Positions 11,830 through 24,082 of a stretch of 64,000 nt of DNA are shown here, piece by piece (position 1 is the stretch's first letter; every line of letters starts with the position of its first letter). The stretch is from Eutreptiella sp. 'Long Island Sound 2002' (taxonomy: Eukaryota > Euglenozoa > Euglenophyceae > Eutreptiales > Eutreptiaceae), in assembly GCA_964036045.1 (NCBI GenBank), contig OZ038390.1:1059001-1123000 (forward strand), given 5' to 3'. The position numbers and the translations under genes were made by a program. The notes below the pieces were generated by a model, which worked only from the letters and a program-made list of their open reading frames with translations, was not told where the DNA came from and did not search any database.

Positions 11830-14821
11830 CTTCATCCAGAGAGGCTGGCTTGAGCCGTGCCACTCCGAGTGGGCCTCTCCGTGCTTCGTCTTCCCCAAGA
11901 AGGTTGCCGGTGAGTGGCGGCTCGTGGTCGACTACCGCGGCCTGAACGCCCAAACGCAGCACGACAGCTATACGCTGCCCCTCATTGAGGACATGCTGCA
12001 AAAGCAACACCGGCGGAGGATCTTCACGGTGATTGACCTGAAACATGGTTATCATCAGATGCCTCTCGCCGAGGAGTCCCGTGCCTGCACAGCCATGAGC
12101 ACCCCACTTGGACCTCTCCAGTGGAAGGTGATGCCCATGGGCGTTACCAACGGCAATGCGGCTTTTCAGCGGATGCTGGAGAACCTGCTTGAGCCGGTGC
12201 GCGACTGTGCGGACCCCTTCGTGGACGACGTGATCATCGCGTCCGGGAACCCCGGTCTGAGCTACGAGGAGCTCCTGGAGGCACACGAGAGGGACGTCAC
12301 TCGAGTGCTGGACCTTGTGGTTCGGCACAAACTCACGGGCAGCAGTGACAAGGCCACCATTGCGGTAAGCGAGGTGGTCTTCGCTGGCCACGTAGTCGGG
12401 AACGGGCAGCGAAAGCCCATACCTGGCAAAATGGCTGCGATTGAGCAGTGGGAAAAGCCCAAGACGGTCTCTGAGCTACGGGCGTATCTGGGGTTCTGCA
12501 ACTACTACTCGGGGTATATCAAAATGTATGCCGAGTATGCAGCCCCCATGACGACCATGCTCAAGGGCAACCGAGAGGAGACCAAGAAGGGGTCCAAGAA
12601 GGCTCTGGTCTGGACAGCTGAGTCCGACCGTGCCTTTGAGGGGATGAAGCAGGCGCTGCTATCCGCAGTGGGTCTGCACCTCGTGGATCCCGACCGAGGG
12701 TTCGTCCTGCGCACCGACGCTTCCGACTACGCCATTGGGGCTGTGTTGGAGCAAGTGCTTGACGACGGGAGGCACGTGCCCGTGGCCTTCTGGAGCCGAG
12801 TCCTGGCGGAAGGCCAGAGACGGACGTCAACGCCCCGTGAAAAGGAGGCGTATGCCATCGTCATGGCTCTCAGGAAATGGGCTGGGTACATAGCCCTCCA
12901 TCCCGTCACCGTCTGCACCGACCGTCAGAGTCTGCAGTCGTGGCACAAGGAGCACGTGGACACCCCCTCAGGTCCCGCCTCCCGACGGGCAAGATGGCAC
13001 GAGACCTTGGCCAAGTTCGACCTTACGGTTGTTTACATTCCTGGAAAGGATAACACCGTGGCGGACTGTCTCAGTAGGTGGGCCTATCCCGCCAGCAAGG
13101 GCATGCAGGATATCTCTGCCCATGGCGATGAGGCTGAGACCGCTGAAGCCAAGAGGATCATCGAAATGGAGCGCCTGATGGAGGAGGAGGGTGCTAAATG
13201 CTTCGTCGTCATGGCCGCGGATGCCCCCCTCGCGTCGAGGGTGAGCAGAGCGGTCAGAGTACTCGCCCCTGAGGGAGCTGAGTCCGACAAGCACCTCTTC
13301 CCGGAGTCTTGCCGCCAGGACGACTGGACCGACGACTACGCCAAGTCTGAGGCCTTTGCGGCCGAGTATAGGGCTGTGACCGACCCTGACGACGGGCAGA
13401 AGTGGCCAAAGGGGCTGACCGAGGAAAATGGCAAGCTCTACCGGAATGGTAAGCTGCTAGTACCGGAGTCCCGGGTGCTCGAGCTGTGTGAAGCTTGGCA
13501 CCACCACATGCTGCACCCAGGGGTCAAGAAGCAAGCCCTTGACATGCAGCGTCGGTTCGAGATCGACCATATCGTTCTCTACACCGCCATCAAGAAGGTC
13601 ACGAAGGGTTGTTCCGTCTGTCAGGCCTGCAATCCCGACAACCGGAACGTCAAGGGGGAGGCCCAATGGACCCCGGTTCCTGACCAGCCCATGGAGAGCG
13701 TGGCCATGGACGTCTTCTCCATGCCCGAAGTGCACATTGGCAAGGAGACCTTTGACTGTGTGGTTCTCTGTGTGGACCGCCACAGCGGCTACGTTGTAGC
13801 CGTTCCGGCACGCAAAAAGGGGTTGCTTGCCAAGGAAGTGGCAGTCATGATGATTCGTCATTGGCTGACCGTCTTTGACATCCCCCGCACCATTTGCAGT
13901 GACCGAGGGCCCCAGTTTACTGGTGGCTGGTTCAAGGCTATGTGTTTCCTGATGGGGATACGTCATGCCAAGAGCGTCGCCTATCTCAGCCGGTCTAACG
14001 GCCGTGCTGAAGTGGCTGGACGGCAGCTGTTCGAGAAGCTGCGCAAGATCCACATCACCAATCCACGTCGGAACTGGTTTGAGGAGATGTGGCCTGCTCT
14101 GAAGGCCCATCATGACACCCCCACTCCGGGCGGTTTGTCCCCTCACCAGATTCTGTTTGGCAGGGACCCCCTGGGTAGGGGACTTCCCTTGTCTGGTGAT
14201 GGCATGGCTATGGATGCCAAGGAATTCTTCGCGCGGCAAGAGCAAACGGCGCGGGACATCCGCCAGCAACTCGAGAAGGAGCATGCTGAGCGTCAGAAGT
14301 CCGCCCCAGGCTCGACAGCGCAGAAGTTCAGGGTGGGAGACCCGGTGTGGGTGATCAGACCCCGCCCTATGGGCACCCACCGCACCAAGACCTGGTTCAC
14401 ACCCGGCGAGGTGGTGCGCAGGATTGGTGAGGACACCTACCGCATCAAGGTGGGTCACGGACAGTTCCGGGAGCGCCACGAGAGTCAACTCCGTGTGCGG
14501 GAACCCGACCTCCGTGGCCAACATGTGTCCCTGAGCTACGCCGCACATGAGGCTGATTCGGACGATGACTATGCTGAGCAGGACGACTATACCGTCGAGA
14601 AGATCCTGGCTCAGCGTCCGAAGGCCTCGGCACCCGGAGGTCTGGAGTTCAAGGTTCGTTGGCGAGGCTATGGGCCGTCCCACGACACCTGGGAACCCGT
14701 CTCCTCGTTCGTGCCGCGGGTCAATACTCCCTTCATAGAGTACATCCGCAAGCACAAGACCAAGATCCACGTTTTGGACTTGGCAGCAGTCACTCGGGCG
14801 ATTGCAGCCAGGGGTGCCTGA
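11762..14821 (+). pseudogene. pol: Element 1 pol C-terminal part: RT, RNase H, integrase, chromodomain
   Basis: About 1019 codons in a different frame from the upstream pol segment. Reverse transcriptase (~11850-12500) has the active-site box FVDD at ~12220. RNase H (~12700-13080) keeps TDAS, KEAYAI, TDRQSL and DNTVAD. Integrase has a His/Cys finger (~13490-13635, ending CSVCQAC) and a core with MDVF, SDRGPQF and RAEVAGR, the last two acids spaced D35E. A chromodomain with EKIL and VRWRGYGPSHDTWEP lies at ~14590-14720, placing it among chromoviruses. The domains look intact individually; only the frameshift upstream disables the polyprotein. It ends at TGA 14819-14821. Confidence 0.85.
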
Positions 14822-16317
14822 TCAGCGCCCTGAGCTCTCCCCTGATGCGTCTTGAGCGCTTGTGAGACCACGAATCGTCCCTTACTTGCTTGCTCTCTTC
14901 CATCTTTCGGTGACAGAGTGGCCATATGCCCCCCCCTGCTGAATCCAGAGGAGGATGGCCCCTCTCTTCTTCTATTCGTCACTCACCCCCCTGCTGAATC
15001 CTTGGGAAACCATGTAGGGCGACTGACCTTCATATTTTCTGAGCTCTTGGGGCCTTGAAGCCCATACGACGTTGCGCAACGGATGCCGCTGTCATCGGCA
15101 TTGCGAATTTTTGGTGTGTGGTCTGGTTCCATGGCACTTGCGGAATCCAGACCAGTCGACGTGTGTCAGCTGACTATATATGGCCTGAACTCAGGCGTTT
15201 TCCTGTCCACCCTCCTGCATTGCCTTATCCTGACCGTGGCGTGGTTTGGCGCTCTGTCCAGAGCGTGTTTACACGCCTATTTACCCAGATTATTGCTTGT
15301 TTTTCTGCCCTCCAGGATATGTGCATCTGTATGTTAAGTGTCATCAGCCCATCGCTGAGGGATGGACTGTTTTTCACCACGAATCGGGATACAGAGGCGC
15401 CTTGAGTCGCCGTGTACATGTTCTTACAGCCTGGTCCAGCCTGGACCATTACTTGATTACAGATTCTACTGTTTGAGTGCTCGTGATACCGTGTTGCCCT
15501 ATTCGCTGTGATGTGTGGAGATCCTGATGGCGCCAGGCGGGAAGAAGCCCAGTTGCCTGACTACACTCCCAGCGGTCCGCCACTGTCAGTACCAGTGTGA
15601 GCCTACCGATTCGCAGACGCACTTGCATTCGGATGGCGGCCTCCGGTGCTCCTGACCTCGGTCAGTCTGCCTGGGAAACTGGTGGTTTGAGGAGTCGACG
15701 CCTCCGCCCACACTGCATGAGGACTCCCTCATGTATGGCCTTCGTGGTAATAGGGCGAGGGAAAAGACGGCCTTGATGCCCGATCCCTTAAGGAGGAGTT
15801 CCCTTAAGATCTCTTAAGGAGTTCGGCTGTGGCACTCTGGACTCGCGTCGTATGGATATGGACATGGTGCGCCCGAGGAAGGACCCGTGGGGACTCTCCC
15901 CAGTCGGCGGGCCTTGGGAAGCTTGGGGTAGCCTGATGGATCTTTGTGGTCGCTCTCGACCTGTGGGACCACCTCGGTCGTCGTGTGTCGCCTATGTTGG
16001 CTGTGTATGCCACTGCCACTGTGGTGGTGACCGTAGCAGCCGGCACCCGGTGCGCCTGGTATGGGTTAACGGGTCCTTTGGATGCCGAACAATCGCCGCC
16101 AGGACCCGGGACTTGATACTTGATACTATACTTGCACATACTTACAGTTACAGCATCATACCTGTTTTACCGTGGGATCGCGATGGGCAACCTAACCCGT
16201 AAATCAGCCTGAAATGGGATGTGACACCCCCCCCCCCTTCAGGGGATGGTCCTGGGTACCCGCTGCCATGCGTGGGTGTTATCGAGCCCCCCCCAGGGTT
16301 TGCTCTAAGGAGGGGGG
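14822..16317 (+). other. Element 1 3' non-coding region and polypurine tract
   Basis: About 1.5 kb without a convincing ORF. A short direct repeat CCCCCCTGCTGAATCC occurs twice (~14930 and ~14987). The purine tract AAGGAGGGGGG (16307-16317) abuts the right LTR. Confidence 0.6.
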
Positions 16318-18702
16318 TGAAGCGGTACCCAGAACCTATGGCCCATGGCCCGGAGGCCTGTGAGCCGTCACACCCGTTATGGCCCATGGCCCAGAGACCT
16401 GCGAGCCGTCACACCCGTGCGGAAGCCGTTGACACCGGCTATCTCTGTTCTCTAACCCGTGAAATCTGGAAACCGATTTCTAACCAATAAATCGATGTAG
16501 AATTACCGTGATTTTATTGTCTTGATCGACTTTCGGGCAGAAATCGGTGAAATACCCGATTTCTACCGCGATTTCTAATTGTCGTGAAATCGCCGCCTGA
16601 TGTCGCCTGTTCTCGCGCCTTCGTCGCTTCTCCGTGGCGAGTTTTGTGATTGACTTTTCTCGAGTACCTGTGAGGTTCTAAGAGAACTTAAGGGCTGAAT
16701 CTAGAGGGTATTTAATGTACTTTCATCTGGTGTGTTCACCAGAATTTTTCGCCGTTGCGTTTTCGAGAAAATCAGCGCGCAAGGCTTTCCGTCGATCGTG
16801 CGAACTCATGCTTCTCAAGGACCAAGAGTTCGCACGGAACCCTACGTGTCGCCCCTATGTCTTTCATCCATGCCCCTTTCACGCGGGCATATCATCTTGC
16901 TTAGGGAAGCGGGCAATGGCGGTGTTTTAGGCAGCCTATGGGTCTCGCAAACCCAAGTCGTTTGCCTGCGCAAACGCTAACTTTGTGCCCTTATGAGCAT
17001 GAACGTTAATGACCGAACACAATGCTCACAAGACCAAAAGCCCGAGGCCATTTTCGTTTTACGAGCCAACTCAACGATGGCTCCACGCAATTCAATGCGT
17101 ACCAAAACTCTATTTTCAAAAGAGGGCAAGTTTTGGTCGAAAATTAGGCCAAAATGGCCAAACCCCCGAGGCTCGTACTCGAAGCCTATGGGGAGTTGAG
17201 CCTCGAACCAAGGCAATATGTAAAGTAGAGACCACGAAGGACATCATGGATGGCTTGGTTGATTTTTACAACCTTGTCTTCTATTTTATAAAATTTCGCC
17301 TTGTGAGCACGCGTGCCACATTGCCTCTTTGCACACGCGCTCATATGCAAGCACTAATGACACGAGTGGGCGGAGACAATCTAACCATAGGGTGCATATT
17401 TGAAAGCACCTACTATGGGCCTACTCCAAAAGTGTTTACTCATATTTTTGCTCCTCAAGGTCCCAAGGACATGTTCATGCCAATATCGCCGATATATGCA
17501 CTTTTTCCCATAAATAGTGTGCTTCAAGGATTGAGGTGTTAAAAATGCTTTCATTGTGCTTTGAACCTCAACCCTTGTTGCAAAAGGGAAGCAAAGCTTC
17601 GGTTTACATCCATGCAAGAGCCCGAGGCTCCTTTCTCTTGCGATACAGAGATACGATATTTGGAGGGACCGCTCTTGGGTGAATTTTGGCCGTTTTGCCC
17701 AAAATGGCCACAAACTCCTTCTCCCCCTGATTTCACCCCCGAGGTTGCGTGCGCCACTTGACCAAGGGTAAGTGCGATTCGGAGAGGGCACATAAGCCCA
17801 CATCGAATGGGGTGTTTCCCCATGTGGCCTCTCCTCTTGATGGGAGAGTTGTGAGTCACCCAATTTGGGGTATGTTGCCATTCTGCCCCATACGTGTGTC
17901 ACTTTCCCTCCAATGGGAAAAATAGCTAGAGGCGACCATGAGGGATGGCAAGTGGCACATATTGGGACCTAAGTCCCATGTGTCGATCGCATCTTTGGTT
18001 GAAAGGATCCTCGCTGTGGCCATGGAGATATGGAATCATGAGTGCGGGCCATTTTGGCCAAATTTCGCTGTTTTTGCCATTGTATGCCATGTTGGAATTA
18101 CCATATCTCCATGGGGCACGGGATCTAGCCAGGAGGGAAATGCGCATATTGTAGCATATGACCAAGGGTTGAACGCCCTTGAGTTTCGTATTTGCTCCTC
18201 CGGCTCATCCGGAGTTATTCAACTTTTGGTGCGATCCACGATCCCCACCTTTGCACCGCATGTTGCTTTCTGCCCCGTCCGTGTGGTCATCCCCTCGGTG
18301 AACAGTAAGCAGCCGGCGTGACAGCAAGCGATAACCCAGGGCATGGGACCAAAGGGGATATCAAGGGTTGTGAATCAAGGCTTGGCGCGTCAATATCGCC
18401 AAGATTTCCTACCCTGGACGGTCGCCCGAGACGGCCCATTTTGCCATTTTGGCAATCATGACCCCACGTGACGAACCCGCGGTGCCCTGATGCCGGGACT
18501 TCAGAGGGAACCAGGTTGGGTGAGGACTCCAGGGAGTTCGTATGCGAAGGGCATAGGGTCAGTTGCCTCGTCCCTACCTCTGGCGGGTCCGGACGAGGGG
18601 TCAATTTTGGAGTTTTTCAAGCTAATATCAGTTTGGGCTGAAACAGCCCATTTTCAGCTACCAACTCCTGGGTGATAATGGCGGGGCCATATCTCTGGCT
18701 CA
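16318..18702 (+). repeat. Element 1 right LTR, first part
   Basis: Starts TGAAGCGG directly after a purine tract. Positions 17212-18702 match 1-420 plus 3580-4654. The last four bases, CTCA (18699-18702), are the TSD of element 2. The remainder of the LTR is at 31903-32362. Confidence 0.8.
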
Positions 18703-21057
18703 TGAAGCCGGTTCGGACCCCCGTGGCCATCTTGGGGTCACTTGGGGTTTGTATCTGTGTGCCGGCAAGCCGCCATTGGCTGATATCATACTCTCCCATC
18801 CACTGATCTAACCCGATGTGATAGTGTGATAGGTTTGGCCATTCCGGCTATGAGCGGCCATATTCAGAACCGAGGCACCGCCAGCGGAGATTTATATATC
18901 GGAATATCAGGAATCAACAGAGTTTTATTATCATAATGTTTCCGTAATTTTTCAGCCTTTCGTTCTGATAGTCAATGTATCGGCGACTGTCAGTTGGCTC
19001 GCGATTTTGCGTTAACCGATTGGTTAACTGTTATTTCCAGATATTTTGGCGGATATTCCGTTGAAGGGTCAGATCTCATCAGCAAAGGGTTCGTTGCTTC
19101 CGCAATTCTCTAAAAAAGTACTCGAAATTTTAATCAGAATTTTTCGCGATGTCGAAATCGGATTTTCGACTTCGACATCGCCGCACTTGATTTGGACTTC
19201 TTCGAGTGGTCGTACTCCTTTCCCTATGCCCGAATCAGGTTTCCCTTATACTTGCCACCCATTTGACTTGGAGATATAAGGGAAACAAAAGCGAATCGTG
19301 GGACCACATTGAAGAGCCATATCTACGAGCGAGTGTGAGGAAAGAGAATAAGGAAGGTTGGGTTGGAACTGCCTTGGTCTCAACTTAATTTAGGAAGCAT
19401 CAAACGCCTTTGGTGCGCACACATGCCCGGTGTAGCAAGGGAAAAGGGTCAAGAGGGTATAAAGTGATATATAACTCTTGGACCGTGCAACCGAATATTT
19501 TAATGCGACTTTCGAGTGTGCCGCATGAGTGTTGGGGTTGCATAGCAACTTTCCTTGGGTTCCTACGTATTTTTAACGTGAAGTTATGTCAATGGAGGGA
19601 CATGGCATATCATGGTGGGAGCCATATTTTGAGGGTATGTGTTGTATGCATGGTATATGTTTGATATGCTCACGCCCATGTTATATATCTTCGTGTGGCC
19701 GAGGAGAGGGGGAGCCACACGTGACAAGGGCTTTGCCCATGTCCCAATTGTGGAATTCAAAGCGCTAGACCAAGTCTACCGCTTATGTATTGCTCATGGT
19801 ATGTTTGACAAAGAGATCCATGGGTGCACTCCCATTTTCATGGGGCATGTAGATATTAGTGGCGAAGGTATCTCCATGCGCCCGATTGGGGATCCAAGTG
19901 GGGGAATTGTTCGCAAATGGTTCCAATCATTTGTGTATTGAACCATGGGCGGATATCATGGGTGAGCATAGAGATATACTATCATGACAACTTTGTATTT
20001 GGTCATATTTTCATGTTTTTGACCTCAATTTTTGCTCATTTTTGCGTTTTGTGTACTTACCTGGTCGGCAAACAGCAAGAAGCCTATGGAGAGTCGAACC
20101 ATGGTATGTTGTTCATATGTTGGCATATGCTTTGGAGTTGAACACCACCATATGCCGGATCGCGTACTCCATTTGGCTTGGCGCACGCAGGATCACAAGA
20201 TTTGGTCTCAAGATCATGGGCTGACTTGGGCAGTGCGTGGCGCCCATATCCCAAGGGGTTTCGAGGGTAAAATGGGGATGTACATGGGCAGTGGCCTTTG
20301 GTCTCTATCCTCCATGAATAGTAGACTTCGATTCCATGCATGCTTGGAGCTTCCGGATAAGTAGTAACTTCAATTTTGAGCATATATGTGATATATGGCC
20401 AATATGGTGTGAATTGGCATTTTTTTGGCATGTTATGAGTTCAAACTCATAGGTCATTTCTCTAAGCCCATTCGACTCCAAGTCCAACCAAGGTTATGTC
20501 AGGGTAGGGCATGGTCCTGAGTGCCACTCTAGGCCATGACACGCCACCTTCCCTATTGGGCTAGGATTTAGAGGCTTGGGAGTGAACACATTTTTGGGGT
20601 TTATGTAGTGACTTTTGATATATGGCATTTAACCATCTTATTGGACTGGGTTCAGGGCATCATGTTGGTGAGGCAAGGGAAGGTCTTGAGTCCAGGGAAT
20701 GATGGGTCTATGGCTGTGATTGTGCAAGTGTCCATCTCTCCCCAACTTTGCTTTATTTGTGTTCATATGCCAATTTCAGGGCTTTCTTCCTTGGTGCAAT
20801 TCTTGTACATGCCCGCCACCGTGGGAATACCGGTGTGCTGAACGAAAGCCCGCAGCCTGATTTGGATTGTGAATTGGGTTATTGCTGTACTTGTGGGATC
20901 TGGTTGCCATTCAGGGTTGAAGGAGGATTTTATTTTCTATATTTTTGGATTAGGACCCTGGAAATTGAGGAATGCAATCGTTGATCCGGAGTAAATCAGC
21001 AGGGGTTACAGGCGGAAGGGGCACAGCGGGGGCCGGTCCTGGTAGGGACCTTCTTTA
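18703..21057 (+). repeat. Element 2 left LTR
   Basis: 2355 bp, TGAAGCCGG...CTTCTTTA. Contains the ATG (20972) from which the gag frame is open through the LTR end. Other short ORFs here recur in the right LTR and are not supported as genes. Confidence 0.9.
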
Positions 21058-24000
21058 TGGTAGCAGAGGCTTACCTGCTGCCCCTACCTACCGCCGACCC
21101 GGGGACTTGGGCCCTTATGAGCCCTGCCCAAGTACGTCCCGGCTGCGTATTGTGGACTCGGTGGAGACCACGCCGGAGATTAGAGCCATAGAAGGACCGA
21201 GACGTTCAAGAGCATGGCGAACTCCGGAATTTGAAGCCCGAAGAGAAGAACGACACTCGGGAAGAGGAGGACGTGACATGGAGGACCTGGTCTCCATGTG
21301 TGAGCGTCGCTGCCGAAAGGCATGCAACCTCCGCTCCGCCGCGGAGGACTCTGATGAGGCCTGCCATTCAGGCAGCAGTGGAGGACGGGCCCGGCGCTAC
21401 CGGAAGCGCGGGTCACCCAAGTCCGCGGCAAGGGACGCCGGGGCTATGGACACGGACCCCAGCCCGGTCAGGCTGTGGGAATCCGAGGGGCACTCCGAGG
21501 GCTATCGGACAGCCCACGAGCCACCTTCGGAGCCGGAGATGTCCGCGCCGATCGCCAGGGCGCATACGACCCCCGAGCCCGCCCTGCAGCACAACGCCGA
21601 GGGCTTGGAGAGGCCAGCCAGGGCCCGGACGGCACCTGTGCCCCGGCACACGGGCCCAGAGACGGACGCCATAGGCGATACGCCTATGGGCGATGAGTCT
21701 GAGGTGCCGGGAACCACGGGATGCGCTGAATCCGGCGGAAAGCACGCTACGTGCCACTGCGAGCACGTGTCCTTCCTCATGGGCAAGTACCCGAAGATGG
21801 GGATGGACGCCATCGTGAATCATCTTGACCGCCTGGACAACGCCAAGGATGCTCTAGAGGAGGACGTCGCGGGGATCCTGGACGACCAGTCGGCCGCGGA
21901 GAACCACATGGAGGAACTGCGAGCGGATCAGGCCCGGTACCGGGAGAATCTGGAGCTGGCCCTGCAGAAGCAGCAGCAAGTGGTGGACAGCCTCCTCCAC
22001 TTAGTGGAGGACATGTCAGGACGCCTGAGAAGGCTAGAGGAGCGACAGCCCCTCGCCTCGGGTCCGGAGCTCCCGGCAAAGCCGGCCGCGGTAGAGCTGG
22101 TGGAGCGGGTTAAGACCCTCAGGAGCGCCATGGAGAAACCCATGGGCGGCCCTGCAGAGGCACCCTACGCGCCTCCGCGTGTTGACCCGGGTGCGTTGCC
22201 GTTTGTTCCCCTATTCAGCGAGTCCACAATGCTCGGGGAACACACGGCACCGGCTGGGTCCATGCGGGAAGGGCGCGTAACCACGGACCCGAGGAGCCTG
22301 ACGGTGCAGATGTCCCATGCCGCCCAGGATGTGACGCTCACGACGAATATGGCAGTCTATGCGGAAGAGAAGATCGAGATCCAGAACCAGACCATGCAGG
22401 GGCGAACCATGGGAAGCGCCGACGGACATGGTCGAGGCCACCCAAGCGGAAACATGTGGGCGAAGGACCCCAATACGGGGATATGGACGGTCGATGGAGC
22501 AAGTCCTTCCCGCATTCCAAACCCCATGGGTTCAGGCCCAACTGGACCGCACTCCATGGAGGAGAGGGATGTACGGGGAGTGTACTCACATCCCCCGGCC
22601 ACAGGTGGTATCCGTCTCGGTGGAGTGGTGGCAGGAGACGTCGGAGACGCCATCAGGATCGACGACCTCAGGGGAATCAAAATTCCCTATTACGATGGGA
22701 ACCCGTCCAACCTGGATGACTTCATCCTGGACTGGGAGGACTTCGCCGAGGAGGTCGTCGGCGAGATGCGGGGAGCGCCGCGGGACAAGTGGGTATGCCG
22801 GACATTCCCACACCGGCTGGCGCAGGACCTCAAGGAGGAGCTGCGGGATCAGATCCGGGAAGGATTGATCCGCACGGAGCAGGCCTGCCTCCAGTGGCTG
22901 GAGGATGAGGAGCGGGTGGACGCTCCTAACCAGAAGCTGGAGGACCTGTGGTCCATTCCACTGCCGCTGGACCGCGGTGAGTTGCGGGTCCGGGAGTGGA
23001 ACCGGTATCTGCGGAAGTACCGCAGATGCCTCAAGTTGGTGGAAGACTGGAACGAGGCCAGTGAGATCCGCCACTTGCTGAAGGACGTCCTCCCCGGCAG
23101 CTGGAAGAGGAGATTGGAGGACGAGGAGAAGAAGCGCGCCAAGCGACGGGTGGCGGTGAGGATTATGGCGGCGGAGGATACCCATGCGGGTATCATGGAG
23201 TTCTTCAGGAGGAACCTGGGCGAACCCGACCGGATGTTGGGCCTGAAGAACGCTGTGTACGTGGAGGTATTCGGGGACTCCATGGGGCAAAGGTTGCTGC
23301 GCCTCAACAACGTGGAGTGGAGGCGCGGGGAGCCGCTGAAGATGCAAGTCATCTTCGCTCGCATGAGCCTGGACGAGATCGTGAAGTACATCACGGTGGA
23401 GTTGAAGCTCAATGCGAAGAACGAGGCCCACGTGCAGGATCGGCTTGGTCATGGACAACGAGGACACCGAGAAGACCGCCATCATCGGGAGATCCAGGAG
23501 GACACGGCCAACTCCGCGGAGGATGGTAGTGGAAGTGGCCAAGACCACTGGTCCCGGGAGGATCACGAGGAGGCCCATTTCTTCGCGTTTGTGGCGCATA
23601 ACGTGAAGAACCATGGACAGGATCGGTCCAGATGGAGCCAGATGGGACCCAAGAAGGGCAAAGAGCCAAGGAGGATCGGGAACCCACCGCTCTCGTTCCG
23701 GGAGTACAGGTCTCAGCACGACGGGTGCTGGGTCTGTTATGGCAAGGGAAACAACCATGCACACGACCACCGTCAGTGCAAGGTGTATGAGGCGGACAAG
23801 AAGGCCTACTTCGCCGCTCATCCCGAGAAGAAGCCCAAGGAGCAGCGGATTTCCGATTGGAAAGCGAAGGGCGGAGACGGGGGAAAAGGCCAAGGCAAAG
23901 GCCAAGGAAAAGGCGGAGGAAGAGGCTATGGTGGTGGACCTGGTCAAGACCGACGAGTGAGGTCGATCGAGGAAGTTGCTGAGGACATGTTGAGGACGTT

Positions 24001-24082
24001 GGCGGAACTCAAAGCCCAGCAAAGTGGAGGACAAAGTCCTGGCGGATCGCAGCCGGAAGGGGCTGCGGGAAGCCAAGTCTAG
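20972..24082 (+). CDS. gag: Element 2 Gag
   Basis: 1036 codons from an ATG that lies inside the LTR, 86 bp before its end; initiation at a later Met is also possible. From the N-terminus: basic/Gly region, the Cys motif MCERRCRKACNLRSA shared with element 1, acidic and Pro-rich stretch, a coiled coil (~nt 21780-22060), a capsid-like region (~22650-23400) beginning IKIPYYDGNPSNLDDF, and a CX2CX8HX4C knuckle near 23727-23780 (CWVCYGKG...). A Gly/Lys-rich tail follows (~23870-23950), suited to RNA binding. It ends in TAG at 24080-24082 and is followed in the same frame by pol. No internal stop or shift is present, so this copy looks functional. Confidence 0.85.
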   Translation: MQSLIRSKSAGVTGGRGTAGAGPGRDLLYGSRGLPAAPTYRRPGDLGPYEPCPSTSRLRIVDSVETTPEIRAIEGPRRSRAWRTPEFEARREERHSGRGGRDMEDLVSMCERRCRKACNLRSAAEDSDEACHSGSSGGRARRYRKRGSPKSAARDAGAMDTDPSPVRLWESEGHSEGYRTAHEPPSEPEMSAPIARAHTTPEPALQHNAEGLERPARARTAPVPRHTGPETDAIGDTPMGDESEVPGTTGCAESGGKHATCHCEHVSFLMGKYPKMGMDAIVNHLDRLDNAKDALEEDVAGILDDQSAAENHMEELRADQARYRENLELALQKQQQVVDSLLHLVEDMSGRLRRLEERQPLASGPELPAKPAAVELVERVKTLRSAMEKPMGGPAEAPYAPPRVDPGALPFVPLFSESTMLGEHTAPAGSMREGRVTTDPRSLTVQMSHAAQDVTLTTNMAVYAEEKIEIQNQTMQGRTMGSADGHGRGHPSGNMWAKDPNTGIWTVDGASPSRIPNPMGSGPTGPHSMEERDVRGVYSHPPATGGIRLGGVVAGDVGDAIRIDDLRGIKIPYYDGNPSNLDDFILDWEDFAEEVVGEMRGAPRDKWVCRTFPHRLAQDLKEELRDQIREGLIRTEQACLQWLEDEERVDAPNQKLEDLWSIPLPLDRGELRVREWNRYLRKYRRCLKLVEDWNEASEIRHLLKDVLPGSWKRRLEDEEKKRAKRRVAVRIMAAEDTHAGIMEFFRRNLGEPDRMLGLKNAVYVEVFGDSMGQRLLRLNNVEWRRGEPLKMQVIFARMSLDEIVKYITVELKLNAKNEAHVQDRLGHGQRGHREDRHHREIQEDTANSAEDGSGSGQDHWSREDHEEAHFFAFVAHNVKNHGQDRSRWSQMGPKKGKEPRRIGNPPLSFREYRSQHDGCWVCYGKGNNHAHDHRQCKVYEADKKAYFAAHPEKKPKEQRISDWKAKGGDGGKGQGKGQGKGGGRGYGGGPGQDRRVRSIEEVAEDMLRTLAELKAQQSGGQSPGGSQPEGAAGSQV
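21058..21070 (+). other. Element 2 primer-binding site
   Basis: TGGTAGCAGAGGC directly after the LTR, the expected form for a tRNA 3'-end complement. Element 3 has TGGTAGCAGGGG in the same position. The gag frame reads through it as GSRG. Confidence 0.6.
24080..24082 (+). other. Element 2 in-frame gag/pol UAG
   Basis: TAG followed by AGG AGC CCC. Gag and pol are in the same frame and no other stop separates them (next codons run open to 29149). Probable readthrough codon producing Gag-Pol. Confidence 0.6.

Noticed and set aside
19410-20364. Several 60-110 codon ORFs repeated at 30251-31205
   Set aside because: They are in the two LTRs of element 2, are short, and show no conserved domain.
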